Positions 33,610 through 44,900 of a DNA stretch of 64,000 nt are shown here, one piece after another. Position 1 is the first letter of the stretch. Each line of letters begins with the position of its first letter. The translations under genes were made by a program, and so were the position numbers. Below the pieces are notes generated by a model that was given only the letters and a program-made list of their open reading frames with translations, was not told the DNA's origin and made no database searches. The DNA is from Symsagittifera roscoffensis (taxonomy: Eukaryota > Xenacoelomorpha > Acoela > Convolutidae). The stretch spans positions 12,684,368 through 12,748,367 of the forward strand of contig NC_087063.1 of the NCBI RefSeq assembly GCF_963678635.1, in the 5' to 3' direction.

Positions 33610-35400
33610 CTGCAACAGCTTCGCCTTGCAATGATTTTTTTTTCAGATATGCAGGAAATTCGTAATTGATGCACTCACTAATAACTTGGTCTTTATCAAC
33701 CGACACACTAAATCATAGCGTTCCAAGTGATCAAATCTTCATATTATTGCATCTAAATAATTTCAGCGTCAAATACAAGACATCTACCGAGTTTCGTGAG
33801 TAAGATGTCACACGTTCAACGCACCGCAGTCATCAAATAGTATAAAACAACTCGATCTAAAATCATTCAATACATCAGTTTTCCTACACTCCTCGATCTC
33901 TCAATCATCAGGTACAAGTCAAATTCCGCATTCTAAGATTTCGGAAATATTTTCCATAAGCACAATTGGAGAGTTTTTGCCCAATTGAATTTCGTTTGTT
34001 TGACTTACACAGATTAGTAGCTTAGTTTAAGCAAAAGAAAAATAAAAAAAAAAGAAAAATACACGAAGTCAAAGTTATCTGAATTATAAATTTCAGGAGT
34101 AATTGAAAACATAACAAGCAACTAAAATGAAAACTACATACAGCTAATATGTGGCAACCAGTGGCGTGCACAGAAATTTTTTAAGGAAGGGCAGGCAAGT
34201 TTTTCAAAAACAGGTTAAAAACGCATTTTTAGAAAAATTTTCAGGTTGGTTAGCAAAAAAAATGTATGTCGTAAAATTATATCAAAGGGAGAACCTTTGG
34301 AAAATTTTGCAGCTAGAATTGAAAATTGAGAGAGGGGCGGTCGCCCCCCGCGACACGCTACTCTTGGCAACTAAGCCGACAAAACATAAGCAGACAAATA
34401 ATAAGCCGACAATTTTTTTGAAACGCAATATTTCCCGTTTGAAAAAAAAAACAGGTCCTGGTCAGATTCGACCCCAGAACCTTTGCCGTCCCAGGCGTAT
34501 TCGTAACCTCCAGAGTAACTGTTCCTGAGACGATTGGAAATTTGAATTCATTATGAGCCTTGATACCAAGTGATTCTGTTGAGCAAGTTGTTAACCCGAA
34601 AAAAGTCTATATTCCGATACGATAATGTTTGCTAATCCCAAGCGTAATCAAGGTTAACCGAAGTATACATAATTAGCAGTTCGAATATAATGTTCAGTGT
34701 CAGTTGTTCCTTCAAATGGCTTTCTGCAAAGCATTTTTCGGCTAAACGCATCATTTGTACAACTTCAAGATTCAAGAGTCGTTAATCTTGGGAATAATAC
34801 GTGTGAAAATTATCGAAATGAATTATTTCGAATGCAGAAAATACCTCCCTTTATACGACCGCATAGCTTTCTGAAAAGCTTATATGAGTTTATATGATTC
34901 TTTGTTCCAGTTTTCAACTATCTCTCTACTTCAAAAACATAAAAGGGGATTCGAAAGTAATAGGTTTAATCCAAGATCAGATGTGACCTTCCAAATTTTA
35001 AAACAACTTTAGTTTTCTAATATATATTTCTTCAAATATATCGCTGTATAGCTTTTATCAGCTTTGTGGGGCAAGCTTTCATTTTCGACTGTCTCAGATA
35101 CAACCGGACGTTTGCAGAGAATCGGTAAACTAAACTTTGTCAAAGATTTCTATGATATGTTTTTTTTTTCAGCTGACATTGTCTTAGCTTTGCTGACATT
35201 TTATAAATTTAGCTACATTTTATAGCCAACAAAAACTAGAAAGGCGTCAATGAACTCAAAAAAATGAAAACAATGACCGAATTTCGAAAAAACTAAATCA
35301 GCCGGAAGCTCTTGGATTCTTAATAATAATTTACGATTGGCCCTTTTTCAATAAAACCAACCTCATTAAAACCCACTTTCGAAATTACATTTTTTCTAGG
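33610..35400. other. Upstream region of the ITPK1-like gene; mostly noncoding
   Basis: I see no further exon. A SINE-like head lies at 34452-34529 and its tail at about 34370-34450. The plus frame at 34151-34528 runs through that SINE-like sequence and is not a gene. Confidence 0.4.
34370..34535 (-). repeat. tRNA-derived SINE-like element, copy 1
   Basis: On the minus strand, a tRNA-like head (A-box-like 'ttactctggagg', B-box-like 'gggtcgaatctg', 34452-34529) is followed by a T-rich tail with 'gtcggcttattattt' and 'gtcggcttag'. The 37.6-37.8 kb copy has the same order, head then T-rich tail with 'gtcggcatattt'. No acceptor stem pairs well, so it is not a functional tRNA. Confidence 0.4.
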
Positions 35401-35409
35401 TTTTTCACG

Positions 35410-35580
35410 TTGTTTTTTTTCGGATCATTTGCACTTCTGCTATTCGAAAACTTAATTGTTTTCAGGAGAAAGAAAAATTTGTTCACGCCGTGCAAAAATT
35501 CGATCGTTTGCGGTTCAATTTTTCACACGCATTCAAATATTGTGAAAATGGATAGATCAATTAAAACTAAGAAATAACAA
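35410..35580. repeat. Dispersed repeat, paired with 36980-37140
   Basis: Both segments carry 'gga.catttgca.tt.tgctattcga', 'ttttcag', 'tcg/attgtttgcggttc' and 'cacacgcattcaaa' in the same order and orientation. A looser relative lies at 36510-36560 and at 61590-61640. Confidence 0.6.
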
Positions 35581-35985
35581 AACTGCTTGTATCAGGGCGG
35601 AGTCCTGAATGTTTCGAATGCCTTTCAAGGTCTATGAAGCAGTAATAACATGAAAAATTAAACACAAAAAAAATCATCCCCCACATGCCATATAAATAAC
35701 AAAGTGATAGATTTCGCTCCTAGCAACACATCAATTAAGGCAAATAAGCTTCCTTCAACGAATTTGGAACGTTAATAGCTCGAAATATATCGCCCGTTAA
35801 TTGTCCCAAATTAGCCAAAATGGTTATCTTGAAAACCCCATAACTTTACGAAAAATGATTTACGAAAAAAATCCCGTCAAAAATGGCTAGTTAAAGAGTC
35901 GAAATTTGTCTGAAGAAAAAAAAACACCGCGAGCACAAATATTCTGTTTCTTTCGTTACGAAAGTCGCAACAAAAATCAGAACAA
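35578..35985 (-). mobile_element. Hairpin-ended nonautonomous repeat, inverted copy
   Basis: Reverse complement of the element at 30.27-31.3 kb: it starts with the 'gtatcagggcggagtcctga' hairpin, includes 'aggtctatgaagcagtaata' and 'ttaattgtcccaaattagcc', and ends 'tttctttcgttacgaaagtc'. It is somewhat shorter and more diverged than copies 1 and 2. Confidence 0.7.
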
Positions 35986-38690
35986 TTTTAAAACAGACTA
36001 GTGGTATAAACGATCTATATAAAGGATGGACAACTTTGTTTTCTTAGCCATTAAATGGGTTAATTGAACATGGTTCCGTGGCTTCTTAATCCGAATGCAT
36101 ATTTATAACTAAAGAACATTCAGAAAATTAGCAACTTTCTAAACATGGGTTAGCTTAAGCATTCCCGCATAAGTTTTGCTGAACCATTGTAAAGAACGCT
36201 CAAACATAAGAAGTTACGTGTCACGCGCATTTAACAATAGTACAGATCAAAACACAGAAATGAAAACATGGATAGTCTGTTACTGTGCAAGACCACCAAA
36301 AATTTTATGATTAATTCGGTAAGGAACAAGCATTATTTTCAAAATTCGAAGAAAGAACACATCTTCTGAACGCTCTTTGAATTTTAGATATTTGTTATGG
36401 CTGGCAATTATTCAATAAAACTAACCGAAAACTGGGTCAAAATGTATTTTTCCTGCTGGGAAACCGAAAAATGATTTTCATTTTGGAAACTAGAAGTCAT
36501 TCACGTTTTTACCGGACCATTCGCACTTTTGTTATTCAAGCGCACTGTTATTTTTTAGCAACCTAAATTAAACGGAATTATTAAAGAAAGTCAAAATTCA
36601 AACCGCGAAAGATAAAAGTTAAGCGCTAACAAATTTCAAATTTTTTTGTTGTTGTTGAATTCTTCAACGTAACTGCGAGTCTTATCAAAATCTCGCACAA
36701 ACTTTTCCTGTATCACCTGATGTATAAAATAACTCTTCAAAACAACGTTCCTACCTTTGCATGGTCCGGAAGTTACTTAGGCTGAAACTATACCGTAATT
36801 TTCTCTGTTTTTTTCTTGTAAAACCCGAACAGACCACAGGTAATGTACAGAGAACAAGATACTGCAGAATATGTGTGACACCGGAATGGGTGTGATTCAG
36901 GTGTGATCGTTTGTCGATAAAAATAGAGAAAAAAAAACGTAACAACCACAAATTATCGGGAAAAAAATACCTTGCACCACGTTCTTTTTTGGGACCATTT
37001 GCAATTGTGCTATTCGAGAACGTAGAAGTTTTCAGACAAAATTTGCTCAAGCTCAAATTTGATTGTTTGCGGTTCTCTTCACACGCATTCAAAAACTGTG
37101 AAGATGAACAGATCCATAAAAACCAAGATATATAGTGAGACACTGATACTTAAATAAAGCTTAGCTGAACAATGGGACACTCTTTCATTCTCTATCGTAG
37201 CCTCAATGACCATGGTTGGTTAAAACCATTCAATAGTGAAACTTTGCCAATAGACAGTAGTAGAAGTGTTTAATGAAAAAGACAACCGAAATATTTTCGA
37301 ATAACTAGACAACAAGGAAATGCAGAATTTGTGTGACACCGGAATATGAGTGATTCAGGTGTAATCGTTTTTGTCAATAAAAGTTAGAAAAAAACAAGAA
37401 AAGCCCAAAGTATCGTAAAAAATTATTTGCTATTTAAATCATTCGAAACTGCACAGGGAGCTTTCGGAATGCTACGAATAAGCTGATTTATTGAAAAAAA
37501 GTCCGTTCTACGGAACTCACCCGACAAAATTTTCAGTTTGCAAAATAAAAGTTCTGCGCTAAAATCCAATTTCCCTGCTTTGTCTCAAGCTTGAGTAGTG
37601 CAGCAACGTGGAAGAAATCTGATTCTCCAAAAAAACAAACCGGGCTATGGGAAATATGCCGACAAAAATAAACAGACAGACCATAGACCGAAAAAGCAAA
37701 AATTATAGTTTGCAAAAATAAAAGCAAGTCTCCGCCGGATTCGAACAAGCTCAGGCCGTCTCTAGTAATGTTATCTAAAAGCCAGATGCGCCAGACTGTT
37801 GATTGAACTTGTACTCACCAAGAGGTACGTAAGCAAGGGTTATAACCAACATTGAAAGCAAAATTTGATTAAGCCGGATATTTATAAGCTAACATGCTCA
37901 AAATGTTGCAACAGAAAGGCTCATTGGTCAAATGAGTCCAGATGATCCCTGTGAACAAAGTTATGTACGGGAAAAGTATAGTACCCGATTACAACATAAT
38001 TATGGACTTCTTTCCCTACCTCAAAAACATATGTGGAAAAAGAGTAGCCGGTTCCTGTTAAAAGTAGCCGAATAGGTTCCGACCCAAAAATCTAAACCAC
38101 CTCAAGACATATTTACTCCCCAATTTCAGCGGTCGGAAGAACAACTTTAACTTCTTGCCGATGAAAACTAGACTATTACTCGATTCTTCCTTCTGTAAAA
38201 ATAAGAGCGTAGCAATTATTTATTAACTTTCTGCACATCATCACTCAATTCCACAGAATATTTTTCAGGTAGCTATCAGATCTTTCAGGACTAAATTGCG
38301 AATATTAAAAGAAAAGCTGTCACAAAAACAACCTTTTCTGTGATAAGAGGTTTCTCTAAAGAAACTAACAGCAGCGTTCCCTCCCCTGTTTTCAACTTCA
38401 TGCAAAACTAAATATTTCAAAGAGCACACACACACACATGAAAATTATAATTACAATGAGCTGCAGAGGCGCTCGGTAAACTAATATCTGAATTAAAAAA
38501 TACACTGGAACATGAACATTTACGAATCCAATTAAATTGCGCGATTCAATCTGATAACTTCACTTACTTTTACTATATTGCTTCGAATTAAATCAGAAAT
38601 TGAGATTTTTGACCCGAAAGTATCAGCTCATCAAGATTTCAAAACAAGGATTCTCTGTAGGTGCAACGTGTGCAAATCGATTTGCTTTTC
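35986..38690. other. Repeat-rich noncoding stretch
   Basis: No gene recognised. It holds the end-motif family at 36268 and 38044, a direct duplication at about 36862-36955 and 37319-37405 ('tgtgtgacaccggaat', 'gtgattcaggtgt.atcgttt'), the 36980-37140 repeat, and a SINE-like copy at 37645-37800. The 130-codon minus frame at 36751-37143 is built from these repeats. Confidence 0.45.
37645..37800 (-). repeat. tRNA-derived SINE-like element, copy 2
   Basis: On the minus strand, A-box-like 'tggcgcatctgg' (37782-37793) and B-box 'ttgttcgaatcc' (37737-37748) are correctly spaced, and the T arm pairs partly (gcttg/ccggc). A T-rich tail with 'gtcggcatattt' follows, as in the 34.4-kb copy. Only about four of the seven acceptor pairs form, so it is a SINE head or tRNA pseudogene. 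Confidence 0.4.
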
Positions 38691-38744
38691 AACAATATCG
38701 TATGTTTGTTCTTTCTGATATTAGATGAATCGCACATTCTAGAA

Positions 38745-38847
38745 ACTTATTGCGTTCAAAAAACAGACGGACTCGGAATGGCGCGGCTTCGAAACTCTTT
38801 CGAAGCAGCGCCATTCCGAGTCCGTCTGTTTTTTGAATGCAATGAGT
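38745..38847 (+). ncRNA. 103-nt near-perfect stem-loop, copy 1
   Basis: The 50 bases at 38745-38794 pair with 38798-38847 around a 3-base loop (ctc). By eye there is one mismatch (G-A) and two G-U type pairs in 50 positions. The stem is GC-richer than its surroundings and includes GACTCGGAATGGCGC. Transcribed in either direction it would form a long hairpin of the kind processed into small RNAs, but a palindromic transposable element would look the same. The class is an inference; the hairpin itself is seen directly. Confidence 0.55.
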
Positions 38848-39374
38848 GCTATCAAAACTGCAGAATGATTTAATTATCCGGACAACAAGAACAAAACTTG
38901 AATTGTCAAACGCGTTTTTCCCAAATTTGGTTCATATTAGACAAAAGTGAGGAGTACAAAACTTGCTTAAAATTTCACCAGAATAAAAATGGTGCAAAAA
39001 TGTCTCCGAAATTCTCAACCAAATTTTACCCCAAAAATGGGTCATTTTGGCTTTTTTAACTAATGAAGAATTACGTAAAAACTTTGCTCGTTTGTCCGGT
39101 TAATTTAAATCAATAGTATTTCCAAGGAGATTTTCGCATGTCCGAAAAATATTTTAGCCAATCAGAATTCATTATTCAAACATTTAACAGACATAATTGA
39201 CAATAAGTCAGTTTTACACAATTTAAAAGAATTTGAATAATTGAAACTCTTCAGGCATTCGGAAATAAACCCTATTTCAAACTTGTACATTAATAAACAT
39301 CACAAATTATGCTATGTAATGGAAGAGAAGGATTTTGCGGGGTTCTGATATTAGCTGAACTACAAAATCCGGAA

Positions 39375-39477
39375 ACTCATCGCATTAAAAAAACAGACGG
39401 ACTAGGAATGGCGCTGTTTCGAAAGTTTTTCGAAGCAGCGCCATTCCGAGTCCGTCTGTTTTTTGAATGCGATGAGT
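39375..39477 (+). ncRNA. 103-nt near-perfect stem-loop, copy 2
   Basis: Same length and layout as copy 1: arms 39375-39424 and 39428-39477, loop 'gtt'. By eye there are two A-G mismatches and one G-U type pair. Compared with copy 1, the outer stem changes 'attgc...gcaat' to 'atcgc...gcgat', a compensatory T-A to C-G replacement, and a neighbouring T-G pair becomes C-G. The right arm is almost identical between copies, while the left arm has the few changes. Confidence 0.55.
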
Positions 39478-39650
39478 GCACTCAAAACGAAGGGGAATTT
39501 CGCATGTTCGAAAATTATTTAAGCCAATCAGAATTCGTATTCAAAAAGTCCGAAGCAATAAGAAAGACATTCAGTCGACTTTACAGTTTAAAGGAAATTG
39601 ATTGGATGAAAGTTTTCAGGCATTCGTACATGAGGAAATAACCCCTGTTT

Positions 39651-40313
39651 CTACATCTCAATTTTGTTCATAAATTAAATAGCACAAATGAAACGATGTA
39701 AAATGCAACAATAATCGGGGATTTAAAAAATCACGAATTTCATTCATGATTAATTCTAACCTAAGAATTGGACGCTATATTGCAACAGTTATATTGCAAA
39801 GAATAGATTAACACGACTGAAGAGCGCTGAACAAAATTAAAAGGAGAAATAAGTTTTGGGAATGATACGTCTAGATCGTGGGCACTCTTTTTGTTGACAA
39901 GGATATGAAGTAGTTTTCGTGACCTTTAATACATTGTTTGCCACACTCTAAGAGCGCTGGAACACCTTTAAAGTCGCGCTCACAGGCAAATCAGTTTTGA
40001 CTGTGTAACAATTTCAGTTTTGGCCACCAGCATAAACACGAGTAGTTGGAGTCTATCATCACCAGATCAATCTGCAGCATAATTGTAGATAGAATACTGA
40101 GATGATATGAGTAATACGCCAAACGTCTGTGAGTATTGACCCGAAGAGTTAACAGGGTCAGGAAATTAAAAACAGTAAGTCTTCTTGAGTACAATGTAAT
40201 AATCAAGGCACCGACACTGAATATTGCACGAAAAATTGCAGAGCAATCCTAACTATACAACTCCAAAAACAAAATAATATTAAACAGCAACGCCTGTCAG
40301 CCAGCTGACATCA
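39651..40313. other. Noncoding stretch 3' of the 40.3-kb gene
   Basis: No gene recognised. It should include the 3' UTR of the minus-strand gene that starts at 40613. Confidence 0.4.
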
Positions 40314-40613
40314 TTACTGACTTTCGACAAAAGAATCACGTGTTTCACCAACAGCTACATTGTCCTTTACATCAAAGTAGGAATGCTCGGGTACGGCGAT
40401 GTATCTCACAACTTGTTCGTGTTCAGGTACTGTGATGTATCTTAGTTTTTCATCAGAGGGGTCATCAGTTTCACGTACAGCTTCAGTGGCATAAGAACTT
40501 TCAGTTCTAGATTCATTCATGTACTCCTGCACATCATAGTAGAAATTCTCAGGTGTTGCGATAAATCTCTCAATTTGTAATTCATGGTAACTTATTATAG
40601 TACTGTCAGCCAT
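40314..40613 (-). CDS. Small protein with three internal RYI.VPEH-type repeats, unrecognised
   Basis: An ATG-started frame of 99 codons on the minus strand. The mRNA end is marked by an acceptor (ccttgttttcag) 9 nt before the ATG. The protein is acidic and polar, without signal peptide or membrane segment. It has three related motifs: RFIATPENFYYDV (residues 16-28), RYITVPEH (58-65) and RYIAVPEHSYFDV (70-82), separated by Ser/Thr/Glu-rich linkers. The nucleotide repeats are diverged while the amino-acid motif is kept, which favours a real protein. I do not recognise the family. It may be complete, or the terminal exon of a longer repeat protein whose earlier exons are not visible. Confidence 0.55.
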   Translation of the reverse strand: MADSTIISYHELQIERFIATPENFYYDVQEYMNESRTESSYATEAVRETDDPSDEKLRYITVPEHEQVVRYIAVPEHSYFDVKDNVAVGETRDSFVESQ

Positions 40614-40625
40614 CACAAAGACCTG
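40614..40625 (-). promoter_or_regulatory. Splice acceptor next to the start codon
   Basis: On the minus strand 'ttgttttcag' ends at 40623, leaving a 9-nt leader before the ATG at 40613. The site fits a 5' UTR intron or a trans-splice acceptor. Confidence 0.5.
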
Positions 40626-41820
40626 AAAACAAGGTTCTAATAGAAATCAAGAAAAGATAACATCATTTATAACAATCAGGCTGCTGCGCATCGTTTATAC
40701 AACGGGGGAAAACCAATAGAAAAAGTCAGATTACTGCGCAAGAAGCACAAAATGATCCGCCCATATATTATTCGACATTCTTGGTAAGTTGGCAGAATGG
40801 ACAACAGTTTTAGACAAAGAAAGGCTAAAAAAAAAACAAAAAAAAACGTTTTGACTTTTTGATTCCCACAATAGCATTGACAAACTTCGAAAAAGGCTTG
40901 AATAGTTTCAGGGCTTGAATCGAATTCTACGGCTTCCTCTATGAAGCGTAAATGTTGTGATAAACTTATTTAAAAGTTTTAGATTTGGACTGCATATTGG
41001 AATAAATTTTACATCCTACTGAGAGCTGTCATGATGTTGAACAATATCAAAGAAAGCATCGATCAACTGTCAAATCAGTGTCACCCGTCATTGAGTGAAA
41101 TTGATACTTGAGAATCTTTCGAGAGGCAATTGGTATCAATGTGCCCCGGGACTCCATGGTAGCATGCCACCCACTGGGTCCTTTCCGATATATTCTAAGC
41201 CGGCCTGCTATTATTATTAAGTTTCTTTAGTTCGACCACAAAGACCGCCGCATCTGGGCAAGGAAGAATTTTTAACGAAATTATTTGAACGCAATCAAAA
41301 AGAAACCAATTTACCTTTTTTTGAAATGCTAACAACGAGAGATTCAGATTTACTGGATTACATGAAAGGCCTCAACTTGAAAACAACGACAAACAATTGT
41401 GCACCACAAGTTTTCATAAAAACACGAGAACGGAGAAAAGTTCGCTCATTATGTGGCTGACACTGAAGATCCTGAATCGCTGCTGGCTTAAGGCACACAT
41501 GTTTAAGAAAGCGGCAAGTTCAATGTTCAACATTGGAAAGGAAGCAACTCAAAGGCTACACGTCAACTCCAAAACGGTTGAATCCACCGGGTCAGACCAA
41601 AAAATCCTTGATTATGTTAAGAACAAATGAACCTGACAAAATTATGCAGTATATTGATACTTTAACAAAACAACCTTCTCAAGCTGATTCGCATTCTCAT
41701 GTTATCAATACGAGTGTTTTTACTGTATTGACAGTGGGTAATTTGCTATCTGAGACAGCCTCATTTGGGCTATCTTGTTTTGTCTTAGTCAGCTCTCTTA
41801 TTTCATCTCTTTGACATTCC
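40626..41820. other. Noncoding stretch, possible 5' part of the LINE
   Basis: No certain gene. Broken plus-strand frames from about 41240 to 41815 precede the endonuclease-like region and could be the remains of the LINE's first ORF, but I see no RRM, zinc-knuckle or esterase motif to support that. Confidence 0.35.
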
Positions 41821-44800
41821 CATGTCTTCACTATCATTTCCCCCAGTTTCCGAGGCTGTCTCTTTACTTAATGTTAATGTGCGATCGCTTAGGTCTAATT
41901 TTGAATCCTTCAAAGTAAGCATTGAGCAACTTGAAAATACGCCTAGTGACATTGCTGTCACTGAAACTTGGTTGAGTCCTGATGATTCGGCTGAACTGTA
42001 GGATTAACAAGGTTACACATTTTTCTCGAGCCCTAGGGCCAGCAGAGGACAAGGTGTAGGTTTATATATACAAAAGGATCTCAACACAAACCAGTTAGTG
42101 GAGACGTCGGAAGGAGAAATTTTGAAAGTAGATGTTTTTGCGACAGATAAGACAGTAACAACTTTCACAGTAGTATATCGGCAACACTATACGAAGATCA
42201 CAAACATGATCCAGAAACTCGAAAGTTTCTCACCGAAACCAAGTCAACAAAGAGGCATGCAATTATGGGTAATTTTAGCATCGATTTGATGAACAATTAT
42301 ACCGCAATTGTTGATATTACTGAAATTCTCAGTTCTTTTGGTTATCAACTGTTATCACCTTTGTCATCAACTCCTGTAACACCACAATAAAATTCTTGCA
42401 TCGTGGTAATTTTGCAATAAACAGTAATTATATCCGTCATTGGAGTCCTGTTGATCATTTGATGGTTGAAGTAGATCTCTTTGCCGAAATTGGTTGATAG
42501 TTGCAAAGAGACAATATCGTATCGGAATCTAAAAGTTTTCGACAATGATACATGGTTAAGATGAGCGTTTCTTTTACAGTTCAAATTGAAGGCAATTGAC
42601 TGGATGGTACTCCACTTGAATAAATTCGCTGAAAAATGCTCTACAGTTCTTATCAACTGCATTGATAGGTTTACATCGTCTCAAATTTGCAGTGTATCGA
42701 ACAAGAAGAAGTAATGGGTATCAAATGATGTTAAAAAGCCGCAAAACTAAAAACTCAATCATACATATCTTATTTTAAAAAATCCTACCGAAGATAACAA
42801 GATCAAGTATACATCATTGAGAATCAAATCCAATGCGTAGAACAAAGTCATTGAGAAAAATCTTACGGGTTTTAATTGAATGTCTCGGATTATCATTAGG
42901 ATCATGAAGCAGTCTCAGCAAATCTATCTTTGTGAACAAAAAGATCAAACCGCACCTGGCGAAATTAATGAAATAAAATCTCAAGAAGGAATAATTTCTT
43001 TGTGAAAATTGGTCCAATTCTTTGTTTAAAAAATCACAGTTGCCAATCCTATTTGCATGGAAAACGTTGAGCATTCAATGTTTTTCTCTAGAATTCAAGA
43101 AAACGAGATAGATAGATAATCTCTGATTTACCAAATAAGCTCAGCTCGCTGTATGATTGTATCAAAACTTCAATAGTTAAAATACGTAAACAATCATCAG
43201 TCCATGCCTCAAAAAATTTTTTAATACCTGCTTGATTATTGATTAGTGGTTGCTATCCCATTTTTTACAAAATTGCTGAATTGTTTCCGCTTCATAAAGG
43301 CGGATTCAAAAATTTTGATGGAAAATATTAACACATTTCTTTGTTATCAACACTATCAGAGGTTCTTGAGACAGCAATCTATTCCAGATTAAGCAATTAT
43401 TTTTAATATTGCAAGTTGCTCAGTGCCAACCAATTTGGTTTTCGTAAAAAAAAATTAACACTTCATAAAGGCGGATTCAAAGATTTGTATGAAAATTATT
43501 GACCAATTTTTTTGTTATAAACACTATCAAAGGTTTTTGAGAAAGCAATCAATTCCAAAACTAGCAATTATTTTCAAAATAGCAAGTTGCTCAGAGCCAA
43601 TCAACTTCGTTTTCGTAGTAAATTAAACACTGTTACAGCCATTCTCAAAGAAACAGAAGAGATTCAAAACGTTAAAGATGAAGAAGAACAAAGGTGATGC
43701 TGGTTCTTTTGAATCTAAAGAAGGCTTTTAATACAGCTAATCATGCAATATTACCAGATAAACTAAAGCGATATTGCATTGGAGGAAAATCTCTTTTTCT
43801 TAAAAATTACCCGACAAGTAGGAAACAGTTTGTAATTTTGAACGAATTTCAAAGTGATTTTTCGGATGTACTGTGTATGGTGCCATAAGATTCCGTTTTG
43901 AGACCGCTGCTTTTTTGATATACATCAATGACCTGCCTAAGATTGTAATAAGTTACAAGCTTACCTTGTTTGCTGCTCATAGATCTATTATAAAAAATGC
44001 TTCTCGCCATGATTTTCAGTAAGATTCAAATCGAATAGTTAATTGGATGAGATACAACAAACTTACTGCTGAAGGATCAAGTTCATATTATAAAAATTAC
44101 CGAAAATGAAAAAAAATTTAAATTGAATGCATTTGCTTGCACCCCATTGCTAGCTGCAAATACCTAGGCATTGAACTGGATAGCAAGCTTTCCTTCAAAG
44201 ATAATGCTGAAAACTTTAGGATGAAATTGGCCCGTTTTTGTGAGAAGCGTATCGCTTTCGCAATGTGATGACTATTGCACAAATGATTATGTACAACCGA
44301 GTTTACGTTCACCCTTGCGTTCAATATGAAATTCTTGTGCATGTAGTAGTCTGTAAAAGTGCATTAGATTATATTCTAGATTATATTCATAAGTTTCAGA
44401 AACGAAATTGCTTTGCATAACTTTCGCACAAACTAACGTCATTCCATATCGGATGAAATTGTCAAAAATAAAATAGCACAAGTTTATGAGTTGTATATTT
44501 ATCAGCTTTTCATACAATTGTGAATGAAGATTCGATGTGTTATTGTAAAACCAATTTTTATTCTACCAGGTCATCTGCAAAAGGTGTTTGTATTTTGCCG
44601 ACAGTGAGAGGAAACTTAAATATAACTCCATTTTCCAATCGTGTTGCTAACTTGATGAATGTTTTCTCCAATTGGAGCTTAGTTATCTCAACTTTTTTTT
44701 GAATCAAACTATGTCAAAATGCCTTCTGACATTTAATACGAGATTCATATTTTATAGGTGATAACTGCTTGATTCATGAATTGTACCGTTTGACTCGATC

Positions 44801-44900
44801 TAACTTCCCTGAGTCCTCAGTTAGACCTGAATACCTCTCATCGAAGGAACCAAGCAGTGGAATCAAGGAGGAGAATTAGAAAAAAAAAATTGTGACGACT
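41820..44900 (+). mobile_element. Decayed CR1/Jockey-like LINE (endonuclease plus reverse transcriptase)
   Basis: Plus-strand frames with many stops and shifts follow the order of a LINE ORF2. Endonuclease of the APE type: NVRSLRSNFESFKVSIEQL, then AVTETWLSPDDSAEL and GYTFFSSPRASRG (41870-42060). RT: repeated 'LLSTLSKVLEKAI' and 'KLLSANQFGFR' (43330-43620), then LKKAFNTANHAILPDKL (43715), RKQFVILNEFQSD (43825), YINDLPK-like (43920), KYLGIELDSKLSFKD (44155). The A/C catalytic 'F/Y-A-D-D' box is degenerate ('LFAAH'). About 171 bp of the RT (starting at 43290) is tandemly duplicated. It is an inactive, full-range but heavily mutated copy. Confidence 0.8.
43290..43630 (+). repeat. 171-bp tandem duplication inside the LINE
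   Basis: 'cttcataaaggcggattcaa' begins at 43290 and again at 43461. Both copies continue through the 'ISLLSTLSKVLEKAI' coding block and end at 'ggttttcgta'. The duplication breaks the RT and has since diverged at many sites. Confidence 0.8.

Larger units (their letters stand above)
38690..39650 (+). repeat. Segmental direct duplication carrying two long stem-loops
   Basis: Two parallel blocks 630 bp apart share 'ctgatattag.tgaa' before, and 'gagtgc...caaaac' after, their stem-loops. Farther out, the segment at about 39122-39280 ('ttttcgcatgt.cgaaaa', 'agccaatcagaattc', 'ttcaggcattcg') recurs at about 39490-39650. A frame at 39309-39641 (110 codons) runs through the second stem-loop and then reads FENYLSQSEFVFKKSEAIRK; the same words, broken, occur in the other copy. 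I do not recognise it as a protein family. Confidence 0.7.

Noticed and set aside
33602-33706. 35-codon upstream extension of the ITPK1-like frame
   Set aside because: The upstream end begins with GTG rather than ATG and has no family similarity; the first ATG with family-like sequence after it is at 33601. Not fully excluded if an upstream exon joins at 33709.
36751-37143. 130-codon minus-strand frame
   Set aside because: Overlaps two dispersed repeats (the 36862-36955 and 36980-37140 blocks); the related copies are not open.
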